A DNA stretch of 64,000 nucleotides, taken from contig BLAL01000086.1 in assembly GCA_015698045.1 (NCBI GenBank), positions 496,001-560,000 on the forward strand, in the 5' to 3' direction. Every line of letters begins with the position of its first letter. The first letter of the stretch is position 1. This DNA comes from Rhizophagus clarus. Its lineage: Eukaryota; Glomeromycota; Glomeromycetes; Glomerales; Glomeraceae. A program made the translations under genes and the position numbers. The notes under the pieces are model-generated. The model ran no database searches. It was not told the origin of the DNA and worked only from the letters and a program-made list of their open reading frames with translations. Positions 1 through 12,700 of this stretch are shown here, in pieces.

Positions 1-455
1 TTTCTGTAATTTATATAACTAATAAACTCATGAATTGCACTACCTTGCAAAAAAAAAAAAAAAAACAAAATAAGAATCTATTTAAAAAACTAGATAGAAT
101 AATTAATATATTTCTTACACAATGAAATGCAAGTTAAAAACATTTATATACTTTAATTCAAAATTATATTCTGATATTTAAAATTTAGAAAAATAATAAG
201 TCTAAGTATATTTTATGAAAAATAAAAATAAAAAATATAAAGAATACTTTTTTTTTTTTATTTTTATTAAAAAAATATATTAATTTCCAGTGAAGATTCA
301 AATTAAATAACAGAATTTAAATAAAAAAATTTTTTTATATTTTTGTAGTAGATGATAAAAAGTTTATTTTTTATTAATTGAGTTTGATGTGTTATATTGT
401 GAAAATAAGGTGTTGTATTAAGCCTGAAAATTTCAATTTTAATCAAATTTGTGTT
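1..455. other. AT-rich non-coding stretch
   Basis: Extremely AT-rich sequence with homopolymer A and T runs and no open frame of note. I see nothing further in it. Confidence 0.6.
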
Positions 456-459
456 AAAA

Positions 460-3400
460 TTATGATTTTGGTCAGAATTAAGAAAATTTTGATCAGAATT
501 ATAATTTAAAAATTATCAATTTTAACTGATTAAATTAATTTTAACTGATTTTAATCTATATACATCTACTTTATATTTAATGATAATGCTGTACCATAAT
601 TTATTTTAGTTAATTCATAATAAAAAAATATCAGTGTAACATGCATGATAATTGATAATATTAAAAAGCATAAAATTTTACTTAATAAGTAAGTATAAAA
701 GAAATTTATTAAGATTGTATAGATATTCTTCTCATAATATATATATACATAAAAAGTAGTATTTATATAATATTGTAGTAAACCATTTATATTAGTACTA
801 TGTCAGTTTCTGATAATAAATAAACATAAACTTGTAAAAAAATAAATTAAATATTATTAATACTATAATAAACATTATTTTTCAATAAATTTTTAATTAA
901 ATAAATATTTTAAAATATAAAATTAATAATAATTAAAAATAATTATTTTCTAAGAAAGGTTTTTTGTTTTTCAACTAATTTTTTAATAAATCAATTATTA
1001 AGTTTCAGTTTTTTTCTTTTTGCAGATAAAGTATTTAGACATGTCTAAAATTTGATAAGAGACGTTTTTTACCTTTAATTAATTATTTTAACAAAATGAT
1101 CACTAACATTTTATTTATTCTCTTATATAGATAGCTGATTCTTTAACATTTGGATGACATGTAAGAAGTATAGTAGGATTATTTATAATTATTTTAAATT
1201 AATAAACTATTTACTAATACTTTATTTTTTCTTTCTTTGGATGGTTAAAGAATGCATGTTCTTAGTTAAAATTTGTTCAAATACATAGAATATTATACTA
1301 ATTTTAATGAAATTTATAATAGATCTTGCTTAGGTAAAGAATGTAAAATTTTAGATTTTTAAATACGTAGAACATGAAATTTTTAGTAAAGAAACAAGAA
1401 AATGTGATTATTTGATTTATTTATTTAACAAAGTATCTTACTGATATTCTATTAATTTTTTTAGGTTGTAGTCTAGGATATTAGAAATGATAAGTTTTGC
1501 AAATAAAAATTATAAAACTTTAATTTTTTATTTATTTTTTATTAAAAATTCTTATTAATATTTTTTATTTTTCTTTTATAAATTTTATACTTTAAGAGAA
1601 CAGAAAAGTGAATATAATAAATTTCACAATAGCTATTATAAAACTTAATTTTTTTAGTTTAATGAAATATTTACTACCATTTTGATTTTTTTCCAGATAT
1701 CAAAGCATAATTCAATTTTGTTTTATTTTGAAATTTAATTTTAAGAAATTATTTATTAATTTTTTTTCTATTTATAGAAATACCAATTTCAAATTTTGAA
1801 ATTTTGGAATCTTTAAAATGTCTCAAAACTTTATTTAAAAAAATATATCTAATATTTTTTATTATTATATAGAAATTGACTCTATTTTAAAAACTTTATT
1901 AAAATAACATCTTCTTAGTTTATTAGGATTATTTTATAAGTTTCAGTTTTGAATTGAATAAAAGTTTTAAAGCTTAAGAAATGATTTACTAAACAATAAA
2001 GAATATGGGTATAAGCTTTTAACTTAAATATGATAATGAAGAAATGTTAATTACAATATGCATCACCTATACTCAATAATAATCTGAAATTCATGAGGCA
2101 AAACACGTAATATTACACACAATTTTAACCAATTAAATTTCATTGCAACTTTTTTTTCTCTGTTAAAAAATGCATTTTTTTATATTTCAATTTTATTTAA
2201 TTCTTCTAAAATATTATCAAGAATACATCTATGAGATTTATACTTTTTTACAGTATATTCTGCCAATTTTCTCCTCATTTTCTTACAATAAATATTTATT
2301 TAACACTATATCTTTCTTGTAAATTTCCTAATTGTAGTTAAATTAACAGAATTTAAATCTAAAGGAACTGTTTTTTACAACCCTACCCAAGAATAATCAT
2401 AATTTTCACATATAAATTTTTTTGTAGCTTCTCAATACATTTTAATAAAATTTAACTTGCAATAGAATTTGAGATAGAATACATATTTATGACCTGCTGC
2501 TGAAATAATTTCATGTATTGTAGCTTTTTGAGCTATAAAATCTGGTTCTAAAGACATAATTCGTCTTGCACAACAATCAACTCAGTTAGAATCTTTATTA
2601 CCATTTTACATAATTAACAATCTGCTCTTAACCCATTTTTCCATTTTCCATTTTTTAAAAGTACTTGTTTCATTCCCTTAGATTTTTTGCACAATTCTTT
2701 ATTGAAATAATCATTTGAAAAACACATGTCTTGCTAATTATTGTCTTTCCAAGTTGTACTTCACATTGCTGATTACTTTTCACCTGAAAAAAATTTCATT
2801 TTGCTTGCTACAAGAGTATCTGGCAAAAATGCAGCATGATTTGAATTGTTATTAAATGCAAATACAGCAATATAAGTAGGGAATAAAGCTTCAAAAATTG
2901 GAATTGCTTTTAATTTTACTTGCTCTAACAAATAATTCATTGTCCAATATCCTTCTTGATTTTTCTAGGAATTAAATAAACACGAGCTTCATATGGGATG
3001 TTAGGGTAATTTTCAATTGCTTAAACATCTAATCTAAGTTATCTACATACTTCTGTTAAAAATTCACTTATCATAATTGATCAATCATTCCCTTTTTTTG
3101 TAATGGCAATTTACCTATTTTTGTTTATACTTCACATTTATTATCATTAGAATAAAAAATACACTCATCATATATTATTAAAATGTGTTCTTTTTTACTA
3201 CTTTGAAGATTTAGCAAGACTTGATCCATTGTTTCTCTCTCATAACTTGACATATATGGTTCATATTTAGCCATTTCATTTAAAAACATTTTACGGTATT
3301 TCACTACATTATCTCTTTCATGCTTATCAAAATTTACTCCTTGTTTTTGTTGTTGATAAAAAAAACCCAATACATTTAACCACCATCTTGCTATAGAATC

Positions 3401-4405
3401 AGAAATAGTTTTTTATTTAATAATTCCAGTTTCTAGTAAAAGAGTCTGTTCAACAAATTCTTTGAACTTTGTTGGTATTGTATGTCCTTTCTGATTACGA
3501 ATCCATACTTGACATATTACTGCTATATCTTTATCATCAACTAATTGAATAATTTTTTGATGTTTACCTTAAAAGGTTGATAGAAATTGAGAAAATTAAA
3601 GCCAATATTTTACCCAAACTCTAATACATCATGCTTTATATAAACAACTATCAATAAAGATCAATTCTACAACTTTAACACTTGCTTTTATTAATCCTTT
3701 TTTATTTTCTTTAACTTGTTTTAACATTTCAAATATTGCTCTTTTTTTATTATATTTAATTACTGATATTCTATGTTGATCTCTCTTTAATTCTTCCTTT
3801 AAATTTTTGATCTTAACTTCAACTTCTTTAAAATTCCATTCATCATCTGTAAGAATGTCATCATTTTCAATTATTTCTTTATTTTTAAACTAAAAAAATT
3901 TGTTAATTTTGATGTACCCTTTACAGTTTTAGTCCACTTTCTACTTGGTTCATAATTATCATAAAATGTAGATTTTTTAGTTGATTCAGTTAGATATGTT
4001 TCATGTATTTTTTTTCTAAGTAAGCATTTTTTTTTCATATTAATTCTAATTTTAAAAGTCTTTTATAATTAGTCTGTACTAATATTAGACCTATGTCTTC
4101 TTTCCATTTACTGTCATCATCATCACCTCAATTTTCATCTAAAAAATCTTTAATTTCTCTTGTTTCTTCCTCAAATTTTGTTTCATTAGAAATAAAAGTA
4201 CCATCGGCAGTATGAAATTTGGTTGAAACAATATGGCATTTTTTTGATGAATTTATCATTTTGTTTTAAAAAAAAAAAAATTTACGATCAATCATCAGAA
4301 AAAAGAGATGAGATGTATTTTACAACATTTTAAATGATTTATTAATTTAGCTAGAATTACAAAAATTACAAAATCTGAGCTAATTCTGGCCAAAATTAAA
4401 ATTCT
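460..4405. mobile_element. Degenerate DDE DNA transposon, approximate limits
   Basis: The dead transposase at 2215-4259 is bracketed by inverted copies of a motif close to TTTTGGTCAGAATTA. It reads forward near 471-485 and, as TTCTGGCCAAAATTA, near 4384-4398. The limits are approximate because both ends have decayed and no target duplication is readable. About 1.7 kb of AT-rich non-coding sequence separates the transposase 3' end from the left motif, so the pairing of these ends is an inference. Confidence 0.4.
2215..4259 (-). pseudogene. DDE transposase relic
   Basis: The minus strand translates, with many stops and frame changes, into recognisable blocks of a transposase family that I recall as abundant in Rhizophagus. 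In order they are: an N-terminus beginning at 4259; a helix-turn-helix type block around 3340-3600; HILIIYDECIFYSND near 3150-3185, which contains the first catalytic Asp; a second block near 2830-2870 reading FAFNNNSNHAAF, where the expected second Asp is Asn; and a third block near 2440 reading LNFIKMY followed by a stop, where Glu-Met-Tyr-Trp is expected. The longest open piece is 81 codons (3125-3370). At least two of the three catalytic residues are lost, so it is inactive. The superfamily (possibly Tc1/mariner-related) is not certain. Confidence 0.75.
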
Positions 4406-4409
4406 AAAT

Positions 4410-5505
4410 TTCTGGTTTTATTAATAATTTGGTATAATTTCAAAACTTTATAAATATTGACAGATTTGTAATTGGTAAAAAGTATACCACAAGAATTATT
4501 CTTTCATTATGTTTTAAAATTTCATATTTGTGGCTTATATTTTTTGTAACATTTGAATTTTAAGAGTTATAAGATTTTAAAGTAAAATAAATACGACTCC
4601 TGAATGTGATGATTAGAACCTCGTCATGATAATTGATATGATATTTACTATGTTTACTAGTATCAAAATGGCCAAAGTGTACATGGTTACACTTATATTA
4701 CTTAGAGAAATTATTCCCAAAGTGTATAAAACAGTTATTTTAATGTGATATCTTCATATTCAGAGGCCTTGGTAAAATCTATGTAGAATATAGGTGATGT
4801 GCATTGTAGCACTAGATAACTCTTTAAATGTGAGTAAGTTTTTTTTCTTTATTTTTTTTAACAAATAATTAATAAATTTTTATTTTTTTATTTAGAAAGG
4901 TTCATTCCTATATGAATGTCACTGTATTTAAGTATTTAAGTATGATGAGATTTTTGGTTTTTTTTTTACTCTTTTCTTAATAGAAATATTTAGTAGTTAT
5001 ATTTTTTAATTAGCCATAATATTAATTTTTTAATATCATTATATTTTTAGCTAAATATATATATATGTTTTTTTTACATATTAATTAAAATATTATATAT
5101 TATTAAAATATATATTTTTATAAGTATTAACTAATGAATGATATATATTATTTGATACTAAATGCCATTTTTATACATGTTTATTAATAAGTGTTGGTTA
5201 ATACAAAAATGGCATTAATTAATATAGAGTTATGTTATTTTACACCTCAAGATATCAAATAATATTTAGTATCAATTAACACTTTGTTTAATACCTTCCA
5301 AACTTCCTAATATTTGTTAGTTTAGTTTTTTAATATTTATAGTTTTATATAGATTTTCTTATAAAAATTTAAAGTAATGTAAATATTTTTAATATATATA
5401 ATAAATATTAGAAAGATATTCACAAGTAGAATTTCCTATTATTTAAATAATTTTATAATAAATATGAAAATTTACTTTAACTTTTTTTTTGTATAAAATT
5501 TAATA
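4410..5505. other. AT-rich non-coding stretch with a short hairpin
   Basis: No gene is visible. An imperfect inverted repeat lies at about 5163-5216, where AATGCCATTTTTATAC is mirrored by ATACAAAAATGGCATT around a loop of roughly 25 bp. It may be a remnant of a small inverted-repeat element. Confidence 0.4.
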
Positions 5506-5510
5506 TTATA

Positions 5511-5664
5511 CGAAAGTTTTTGCAATAGAAAGGTACGAAATTCAAAAAAAATATTTAATTAATATTAAATTTACATTTATTTTAGTATAAAAAACATAAT
5601 TAGCATATAAAGTAAATTTAAAATTTTTTTTTTAAGTTTTATACCTTTTTATTGTAAAGATCTC
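5511..5664. mobile_element. Palindromic MITE, copy 1 (TTTGCAATAGAAAG family)
   Basis: The left arm contains TTTTTGCAATAGAAAGGTAC. The right arm, read in reverse complement, contains TTTACAATAAAAAGGTATAA. The whole element of about 150 bp can fold back on itself. A better preserved copy with the same internal sequence lies at 40371-40531, which shows that this is a dispersed family. The target duplication is ambiguous because the flanks are TA-rich. Confidence 0.65.
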
Positions 5665-6079
5665 ATATATTATTATAAATAAATTAACATTTTTTTAAAT
5701 AAAGTAACTAATAATTAATTAAATATATTTAAAGTAAAATTTGCATATATTTTGGATTGTTTTTAAACTGTTTTCAGATTGTTTTCATATTATTTTTAAT
5801 TGTTTTTAATGTTTTCAGCATTTTCAATATTTTTAATAAGTATTGCTAATCTTAATTGGAGGAATTTCCTCCCTTATATCATATGATTTATGCACTATAT
5901 TATTTTTTTTTTTAGAAACTTGGCATTAAGAAAATAAATATTTTTAACTTAAAATTTTTTATTTAAAATTATTTTTATATAATAAAATTTTATTTATAAA
6001 CTGTTAAAATTTATAATATAGTGTCAAAACAATTTATTAATTTAAAAGTTTACATGTTTTATTGATTAAAAATGTTGAT

Positions 6080-6905
6080 TTCTTAATAATAAAATGAATA
6101 AAAAAAAAGAGTTAAAATAATAAAGAAGAATAAGGAATGAAAATATAATAAGGTAACAGAAAAAATAAAGGAATGATTGAAAAGAATGAAAGGGTGAAAA
6201 GGAAATGAAAAGTATAAAGATGGAGTGAAAAGAATAAAAAAAGAGCAAGAAGAAATAAAAAGAATAAAAGAGGAATGAAAAGAAAGAGAAAAATGATAAA
6301 AAGATAAAAAGTTAAGAGAATAATAATAGGGAGATGAAAAGGAAGAAAAATAACAATAAGAAGATAAATAGGAAAGAGTAAAATGAAGAGAGATGAAAAG
6401 AAAGAAAAAAAAGAAAGGAAGAGCAAAAGGAAAGGAAAAGAAAATAATTAGAGGATAGAAGAGAAACAAAAAAAAGAAGAGCACAAAAGAAAAAACTGAT
6501 AAGAAGACAGAAAGGAAGATAAAAAAATTAAAAAAAAGGAGAATAATGATAAGGAGATAAAAAGGAAAAAGATAACAATAGGAATGCAAAAAAAAAGAAA
6601 ATAACAATGGAAAGATAAAAAAAAAGAGGAATATAGAAGTGAAAAGGTAAAAAAGAAAGAAAGAAGAAGAAAAACAATAGGAAAATAAAAAGAAGAAATG
6701 GAATAGAGTGGAAAGATGAAAAAAAAAGAGGATAATGATAAAGAGATGAAAAAAAAGGAAAACAATAGGGAAATGAGAAATGAAAGATGGGATAAAATAG
6801 AAAAACAAAAAAAAAGAAGATAATAATAAAAAGATGAAAAGAAAGAAAGAAAACAATAAGGAGATGAAAAAAAAAACAGGATAGAGTAAGAAAACAAAAA
6901 ATAAA
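6080..6905. repeat. Purine-rich low-complexity tract (about 825 bp)
   Basis: The plus strand is made almost entirely of A and G with scattered T and very few C. Short shifting units resemble GAAAAGAATAAA and GGAGATGAAAAG. Several long minus-strand frames rich in Phe, Leu, Ser and Ile result from this composition and carry no domain, so I treat them as artefacts. Such tracts can form triplex DNA, but that is inference. Confidence 0.85.
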
Positions 6906-6906
6906 G

Positions 6907-6995
6907 TTGATGACTGATTGGTGTATGGTTGAATATACCAGTTATCAATAGGTCACCAATCGATCATATCAAATTGATGACTGATTGGTTGCTAA
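6907..6995. repeat. Direct repeat TTGATGACTGATTGGT
   Basis: TTGATGACTGATTGGT occurs near 6907 and again near 6973, with related CCAATCGATC and GGTCACCAATCG words between. This is a short degenerate tandem or satellite remnant immediately right of the purine tract. Confidence 0.45.
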
Positions 6996-7119
6996 TTGGC
7001 TTATTATATATTAGCAGATTTTTAGATTTTTTCAATAATGTTATTTTAAAATATTTAATTTATAAACCATTTTAAAACTCTAAACTCTGATAAAAAATTT
7101 TTTTTGATAGATTTTCTAA

Positions 7120-7449
7120 GATTCATATAGGATATTTTTGATAAATAGAGATATTTTTATTTTTTGAAATTTCTAAAAGTTTGTATGGAAAGAGTTCATA
7201 TGGAATATCTGATAAAAAAATTTTTTTTATTTTCTAAGAGTTCGTATAGAAAGAGTTCGTATGGGATATCTGATAGAAAAATTTTTTTTAAGAGATTTTC
7301 TAAGAGTTCATATGGGAAAGGTTTGTTGGATATCTTTAATAGAAAATTTTTTTAAGAGATTCTCTAAAAGTTCGTATGAGAAGAGTTTATATGGGATATC
7401 TGAAAAAAAATTTTTTCGTAAAATTTTCTGAGTTCGTATGGAAAGGGTT
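7120..7449. repeat. 60-70 bp tandem array, left part
   Basis: About five degenerate units have the form GAGTTCGTATGGGATATC ... TGATAGAAAA ... T-run ... AAGAGATTTTCTAAGAGTTC. The array breaks at the hAT transposon and resumes on its other side at 10584, so the transposon inserted into a pre-existing array. Confidence 0.8.
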
Positions 7450-10400
7450 TAAACATGAGATACAAAACTGAAACCCTCCGAAATCCTTTAGGTTTAGGTA
7501 TATACCAAAACTTAGTTTCGGAACATGCATTTATTTTCTGAAACCTGAAACCTGAAACCCAAAACTATTCCGAAACTATCCTGAAACTTATGTACTGAAA
7601 TATAACTAAAAATTTATATTATTTACTTAAAATTTTATTAATCCTATACTGAAGTTATATTAATACTATACTAATTAAACCCTAATACATGAAATTATAT
7701 TATACTAATTTAAATGTTATTATATAAAATTATATTAATACCACACTAATTTAAATGTTATCACATAAAGTATATTAATTATGATTTATGAATTAAAGTT
7801 TTGGACCAATAAATCTGGATCAAAATCATCTTCCTTATCTAACTCTTGAATAAAATCATCAAGACCATCTAATTCTAATTGCTTATCCGTTGAATTATCT
7901 CTGAACATTAAATTCAAATCAAGTACATTTAAAATTTTCAAATCCTGAGGTGAAACTTGTTCCCAATCATCATCAATAGGTGGATTTGTCAATAGCTTTG
8001 TCATTTCATTTTCGTTATAATCATCATCATATTCTTCGTCATCACAAAGATGAACGTCATTTAAAATTGTGTGAAGTTCATCAGCAGTTCGATCTTTATT
8101 ATAATTAGGTAATTCAGACTTACTATTGGCAATATAATAGGAATGAATTTTTGATACAGCTTCTAAATTATCAGTTAATAATCGCATTCTCCTTTTTCCA
8201 ACCATCCATCCACAAATTGACCAAACCCTCTCACAACTAGCTGCATGTGGAATAACTGAAAAAAGTTTTACTGCAAGTAGTTGCAAATAAGGTGGAGTAG
8301 GTATACATTCTTTCCACCAACTAAGAGGCGTATTTACCTGTGAAATATATGGTGTTTGGTAAGGTGGTGTTTGCAAGTGAAATTCATCAATTTGCGCCAA
8401 AAGAGTTTCTGCAGATTGTTTTTTGGTATGATTATATTTTTTAAGGTAAACAGCAATGTTAGAAATCTTTAACATTTGTTGCCAAATACACGCAGCTGCA
8501 CTTTGAATTCTTTGAAGTTGGGATGCTTTTACTCCAAAACCTATTTATTAATTATAAATTGATATTGTTAATTTTTTTCATTATCATTATTTAAAATTTA
8601 AATAATAAATATTTTTTTACCTCTATAACCAGGATGAATATAATATGATAAAAGATATTCATCAAAATCATACATTTTAAAACGTTCATTAAAAGATTTT
8701 ATTGCATGCTGACGAAACCTAATATTTTCATTTTCATCAGGAATTTTGTTAATTGATTGACCAAGACATGCAAAGGAAAAATAGCAATCTGCTAGCGTTG
8801 ATTTACTGCTTTCAAAACTGAGGATAGTATCTCTAATAGGCTTCATAACATTTGCTAATTCATAAACATCACTAAAAAACCCACGTTTCTGATTAATAAT
8901 AGTTTTCACAGCCTCACTTGTGATAATATTAGAATTTTCATTAATAATCTAATAAAAATAGCAAAAAATTAAAATTAATAGCAATGTAATTTTATCTATT
9001 ATAGAATAAAAATTAAATAATAAAAGTTATACTTCTTTGAGACACAATTCAAGTTGTGAAATTGAATTTAACACCTCATAAATAGTTGTCCATCTTGTAT
9101 CCAAATATGTTTTTAATCCACCACCTTCAATCTTTTTTTCTAAAATTTTTGATTCTAATAATTCTTTAGGCTATGTGACTTTTTAAAATATGTCACAATA
9201 ACTGTACACTATTGAATAATTTTTTTTGCAAATGTGTATTTAATCAAATCTTTTGTAATAAGATTCAATGAATGTGCAACACACCAAATATTGAGAATGT
9301 GTGGAAATCTTCCAGAAATTAAATTTCGTGCAGAATGAACGTTTAATCCAGCATCTGTTACGATACCTGCAAATTTTTGGATGCCTATCTCCTCAAGAAT
9401 TAACTGTATTTGTTGAGCAAGAAACACAGCAGTATGACTTTCACTTGAAAAATCACTAATTTTCCAAAGAATATCCTGTCCATTACTGAGATGGATAACA
9501 AAGTTCCAGAGAGATTTGCCTGATGGACTCATCTAACCATCCAGTGCTTAATTAAAATTCAAAAAAAAAATTAATTAATATTTAGTAAATTTAAAAAAAT
9601 TTAACTTTTTGCATATACTTACCTAATGTTAGATTATTCTCTTCTTCAAGCAGCCTATATAGCTTTACATTAACTCGCAAGATTTCTTATGTCAACATAG
9701 TATCAGCAAGCGCCTTCCTATTTGGTAGACTGTAATTTGATCTGAGTTGCTTAAACAATTCAATGATGAATGGATGCTCAACTAGACGCCATGGTAAATC
9801 ACAACACACAAATGCCTTGGTAAGAGCTGTATCAATATCTTCTTTTCATTCCTTACTTAGATCTGAATTTTCATAAAAATTATCCAATGTAGTTTGATTA
9901 TTATTTTTGCGTTTAGCATTAGCATTAGCATCAGAAAATGTTTCGCGTTCATGTGTTTCTACCATATATACAACAGCTTCACGAATTGAACGGTCTACTT
10001 CTAAACAATTATTAATTATATGTTTTTCTATTGCTGTTGATTTTTCAGGTTGAAAAATCTGTTTACAAGCCAAGCAGGTCGCAACATAATGCCCTTTATC
10101 TATCTCTTCTCCTTGTTCAAAAAACCTCCATATAGGTTTTTTTGGACGTCCACCAGTATAGTTTGTAGATTTTGATTTTTTTGAATTTGAAGGTACACTA
10201 TCTGACATTTTTTACATTTTTTGGATTCTTGAAACGAAAATTAGATTATTAAATATGCCATCTCTTTTTTTAGCTAGTGACATTGATATGCCGAATGATG
10301 ATCAATTCATTTTTATAGAAATAAATTATTGGGATTAAGTTTCAGAATATTGGGATTAGTATCAGAATATTGGGATTAGTTTTAGAATATTGGATTAGTA

Positions 10401-10583
10401 TCAGAAATCGGGATTAGTTTTAGGAATTGGGATTAGTTTTAGAATATTCGAAACTGGTTTCGGATTTTGGGTTTCATTTCGGATTTTAGAAATAGTTTAG
10501 GGTTTCAGATGAGGTTTTGATTCGTATATTCTGAAACCTGAAACTTTTAGAAATTCTCATAGAGGTTTCGGATCCTATGTTTA
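7450..10583 (-). mobile_element. hAT transposon, 3134 bp, inactive
   Basis: The left end begins TAAACATGAGAT and the right end, in reverse complement, begins TAAACATAGGAT. Further resemblance inward marks a decayed terminal inverted repeat. The flanks are AAAGGGTT (7442-7449) and GAAGGGTT (10584-10591), an 8-bp target duplication with one mismatch, which is the size expected for hAT elements. The single gene inside, on the minus strand, is a hAT transposase with N-terminal BED finger and C-terminal dimerisation domain. The element lies inside a tandem array that continues on both sides. Confidence 0.85.
7786..10208 (-). pseudogene. hAT transposase, four exons, nonsense and frameshift mutations
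   Basis: The reading frame can be followed through four exons: 10208-9623, 9546-9033, 8948-8621 and 8540-7786, joined at GT...AG introns of about 75-85 bp. The first exon carries a BED-type zinc finger (CLACKQIF ... HIINNC). The second has the LDGW and VTDAGLNVHSARN region of the RNase-H-like catalytic core. The last has the hAT dimerisation region, recognisable by SVIPHAASCERVWSICG. In-frame stops lie at 9846-9848 and near 9690 in exon 1, and at 9533-9535 (TGG to TAG in the LDGW motif) and 9209-9211 in exon 2, with one frameshift near 9170. Intact length would be about 725 aa, normal for the family. It is not functional. Confidence 0.85.
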
Positions 10584-11700
10584 GAAGGGTTCGTGTAGGA
10601 TATCTGATAGGAAATATTTTTTTTGAGAGATTTTCTAAGATTTGTATAGGATATTTTTGATAAATAGATTTTTTTTTTATTTCTAAAAGTTCATATGGAA
10701 AGAGTTCATATGGGATATCTGATAGAAAATTTTTTTTTTAAGAGATTTTCTAAGAGTTCAGTTCGTATGGGATAAATAATAGAAAATTTTTTTTGAGAGA
10801 TTTTCTAAGAATTTGCATGGGAAGAGTTCGTATTTTCCAAGAGTTCATATGGGAAGGGTTCGTATGGGATATCTTTAATAGAAATTTTTTTTTAAGAGAT
10901 TTACTAAGAGTTCGTATGAGAAGGGTTCACATAAGATTCTTTGTTAGAAAATTTCTTTGAGAGAGATTTTCTAAGAGTTCATATAGGAAGGGTTCGTATG
11001 GGTCTATGGGATATCTAATAGGAAATTTTTTTTGAGAAAGATTTCCTAAGATTATAAATAGATTTTTTTTTTTTGATTTCATATGGGATATCTGATAGAA
11101 AATTTTTTTTTTAAAATTTTCTGAATTTATATGATATTTTCCAAGAGTTTATATGGGAAGAGTTCGTATAAGATATCTTTAACATAAAATTTTTTTTTTT
11201 AAGAGATTTTTTAAGAGTCGTATGGGAAGGATTCGTATGGGATATCTGATAGAAAATTTTTTTTTGAAAGATTTTCTAAGAATTCATATGGAAAGGGTTT
11301 GCATGGGATTCTTTGATAAAAAAATTGTTTTTTAAGAGATTTTCTAAGAGAAGAGTTCGTATGGGATATCTGATAGAAAAATTTTTCTCTAAAAGTTTAT
11401 AAGAAAAGGGTTCGTATGGGATTCTTTGATAGAAAAATTTTTAAGAGAGATTTTCTCTGAGTTCATGTGGGAAGAGTTCGTATGGAACATCTGATAGAAA
11501 ATTTTTTTGTGAAATTTTTTAGAATTCATATGGAAAGGATTCACATGGGACATTTTTGATAAATAGATTTTTTTTTTATTTCTAAGAGTTCATATGGGAT
11601 ATCTGATAGAAAATTTTTTTGTGAAATTTTTTAGGGTTCATATCGCATGGGATCATGGGATTCTTTAATAGAAAATTTTTTTGAGAGAGATTTCTAAAAT
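10584..11700. repeat. 60-70 bp tandem array, right part
   Basis: Roughly 15 further units of the array seen at 7120-7449, each with GTTCATATGGGAAG and GGTTCGTATGGGATATCTG half-units followed by a T-rich spacer. Units vary by several bases and in T-run length. There is no coding potential. Confidence 0.8.
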
Positions 11701-11865
11701 GTAAAATTATTGTTTTTATTAAACAATTTTTAAAAAAAATGTAAAATCATTTTTTTTTATTAAAACAATTTTAAAAAAACTATTAAATATTATTTTTTTA
11801 TTAAACAATTTTTTAAAAAAATGTTAAAATTGTTTTTTTATTGAGTTATCTAAACTTTTTTTTAA
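11701..11865. repeat. About 50-bp AT-rich tandem repeat, four units
   Basis: Units resemble TGTAAAATCATTTTTTTTAT followed by TAAAACAATTTTTAAAAAAA. Each unit can pair with its neighbour because AAACAATTTTT and AAAAATTGTTT alternate. Confidence 0.5.
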
Positions 11866-12700
11866 AGTATTTTAAATTTGAATTCAGATTAGATTTGGAT
11901 CAGATTTAAATTAAACTCAAATTAGATCCAGATTTAAATTTGAATCTACAGATCAGATTTGAATTTCAAATATATATCCAAATTTTAAATCCAGATTTAA
12001 AATTAATAAATCTAAATCTATTAAATCTATAGTTGTTTCTGAAATTCAATTGGTAAATTCAAAATCTGAAATTACTAAATTACGTAAATATGTAATTAAT
12101 TACATAAATCTGTAATTATATAAATCTGTAATTACACACTCCAAAATCTTAAAATTTATATAACAGTATATAAATATGAAATATTTCTAGATTCAATAAT
12201 CCAAATTTAATAATTTTACTCTCATTTGATTCGTCTTATCAAGATGAATCTAATGATATGTATTGCAGCTCTTTAGCATTAATATTGACAGAGTTATTTC
12301 ACTGAAAATATTTAGTGATTATTGGTGTTAAAACATGATCTAGTGATTGGATTTTTATATCCTTATTATCATTAAATTTGTTTTAATAAGATGAATCAAA
12401 TAACAGTAAGATTATCAAAATCAGATATCTAGTTGCAGAGTTATGGTTTACTAAATTTTTAAATATAATTCAGTCAAAATTTTGGTTAATTCTGGCCAAA
12501 TATTTTTGTAATACAAATTAAATATGGAATCTGAAATTAAATACGAAATTTAGATCTTTCCTAATAAATTATTTAATAATTACAGAATTATAGAATTACG
12601 TAATTCTGTAATACAAAAATAACTTTGAATACAAGTATAATTAAATCAGATTTAAATTTGATAAAATCTAATTTAATCTGATCTATATAAAACCTTAATG
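11866..12700. other. Possible decayed inverted-repeat element
   Basis: AGATTTGGATCAGATTTAAA words near 11885-12010 face AAATCAGATTTAAATTTGAT words near 12640-12690. Inside them, TAATTACATAAATCTGTAAT near 12090 faces AATTACGTAATTCTGTAAT near 12590. Further in, TTGATTCGTCTTATCA near 12226 faces TAATAAGATGAATCAA near 12383. The symmetry suggests one or more old MITE-like elements, but no target duplication can be read. Confidence 0.35.

Noticed and set aside
6083-6948. Long minus-strand frames of 104-257 codons rich in Phe, Leu and Ser
   Set aside because: They arise because the plus strand is nearly pure purine, so the minus strand has few stop codons in any frame. No domain or start context is present.
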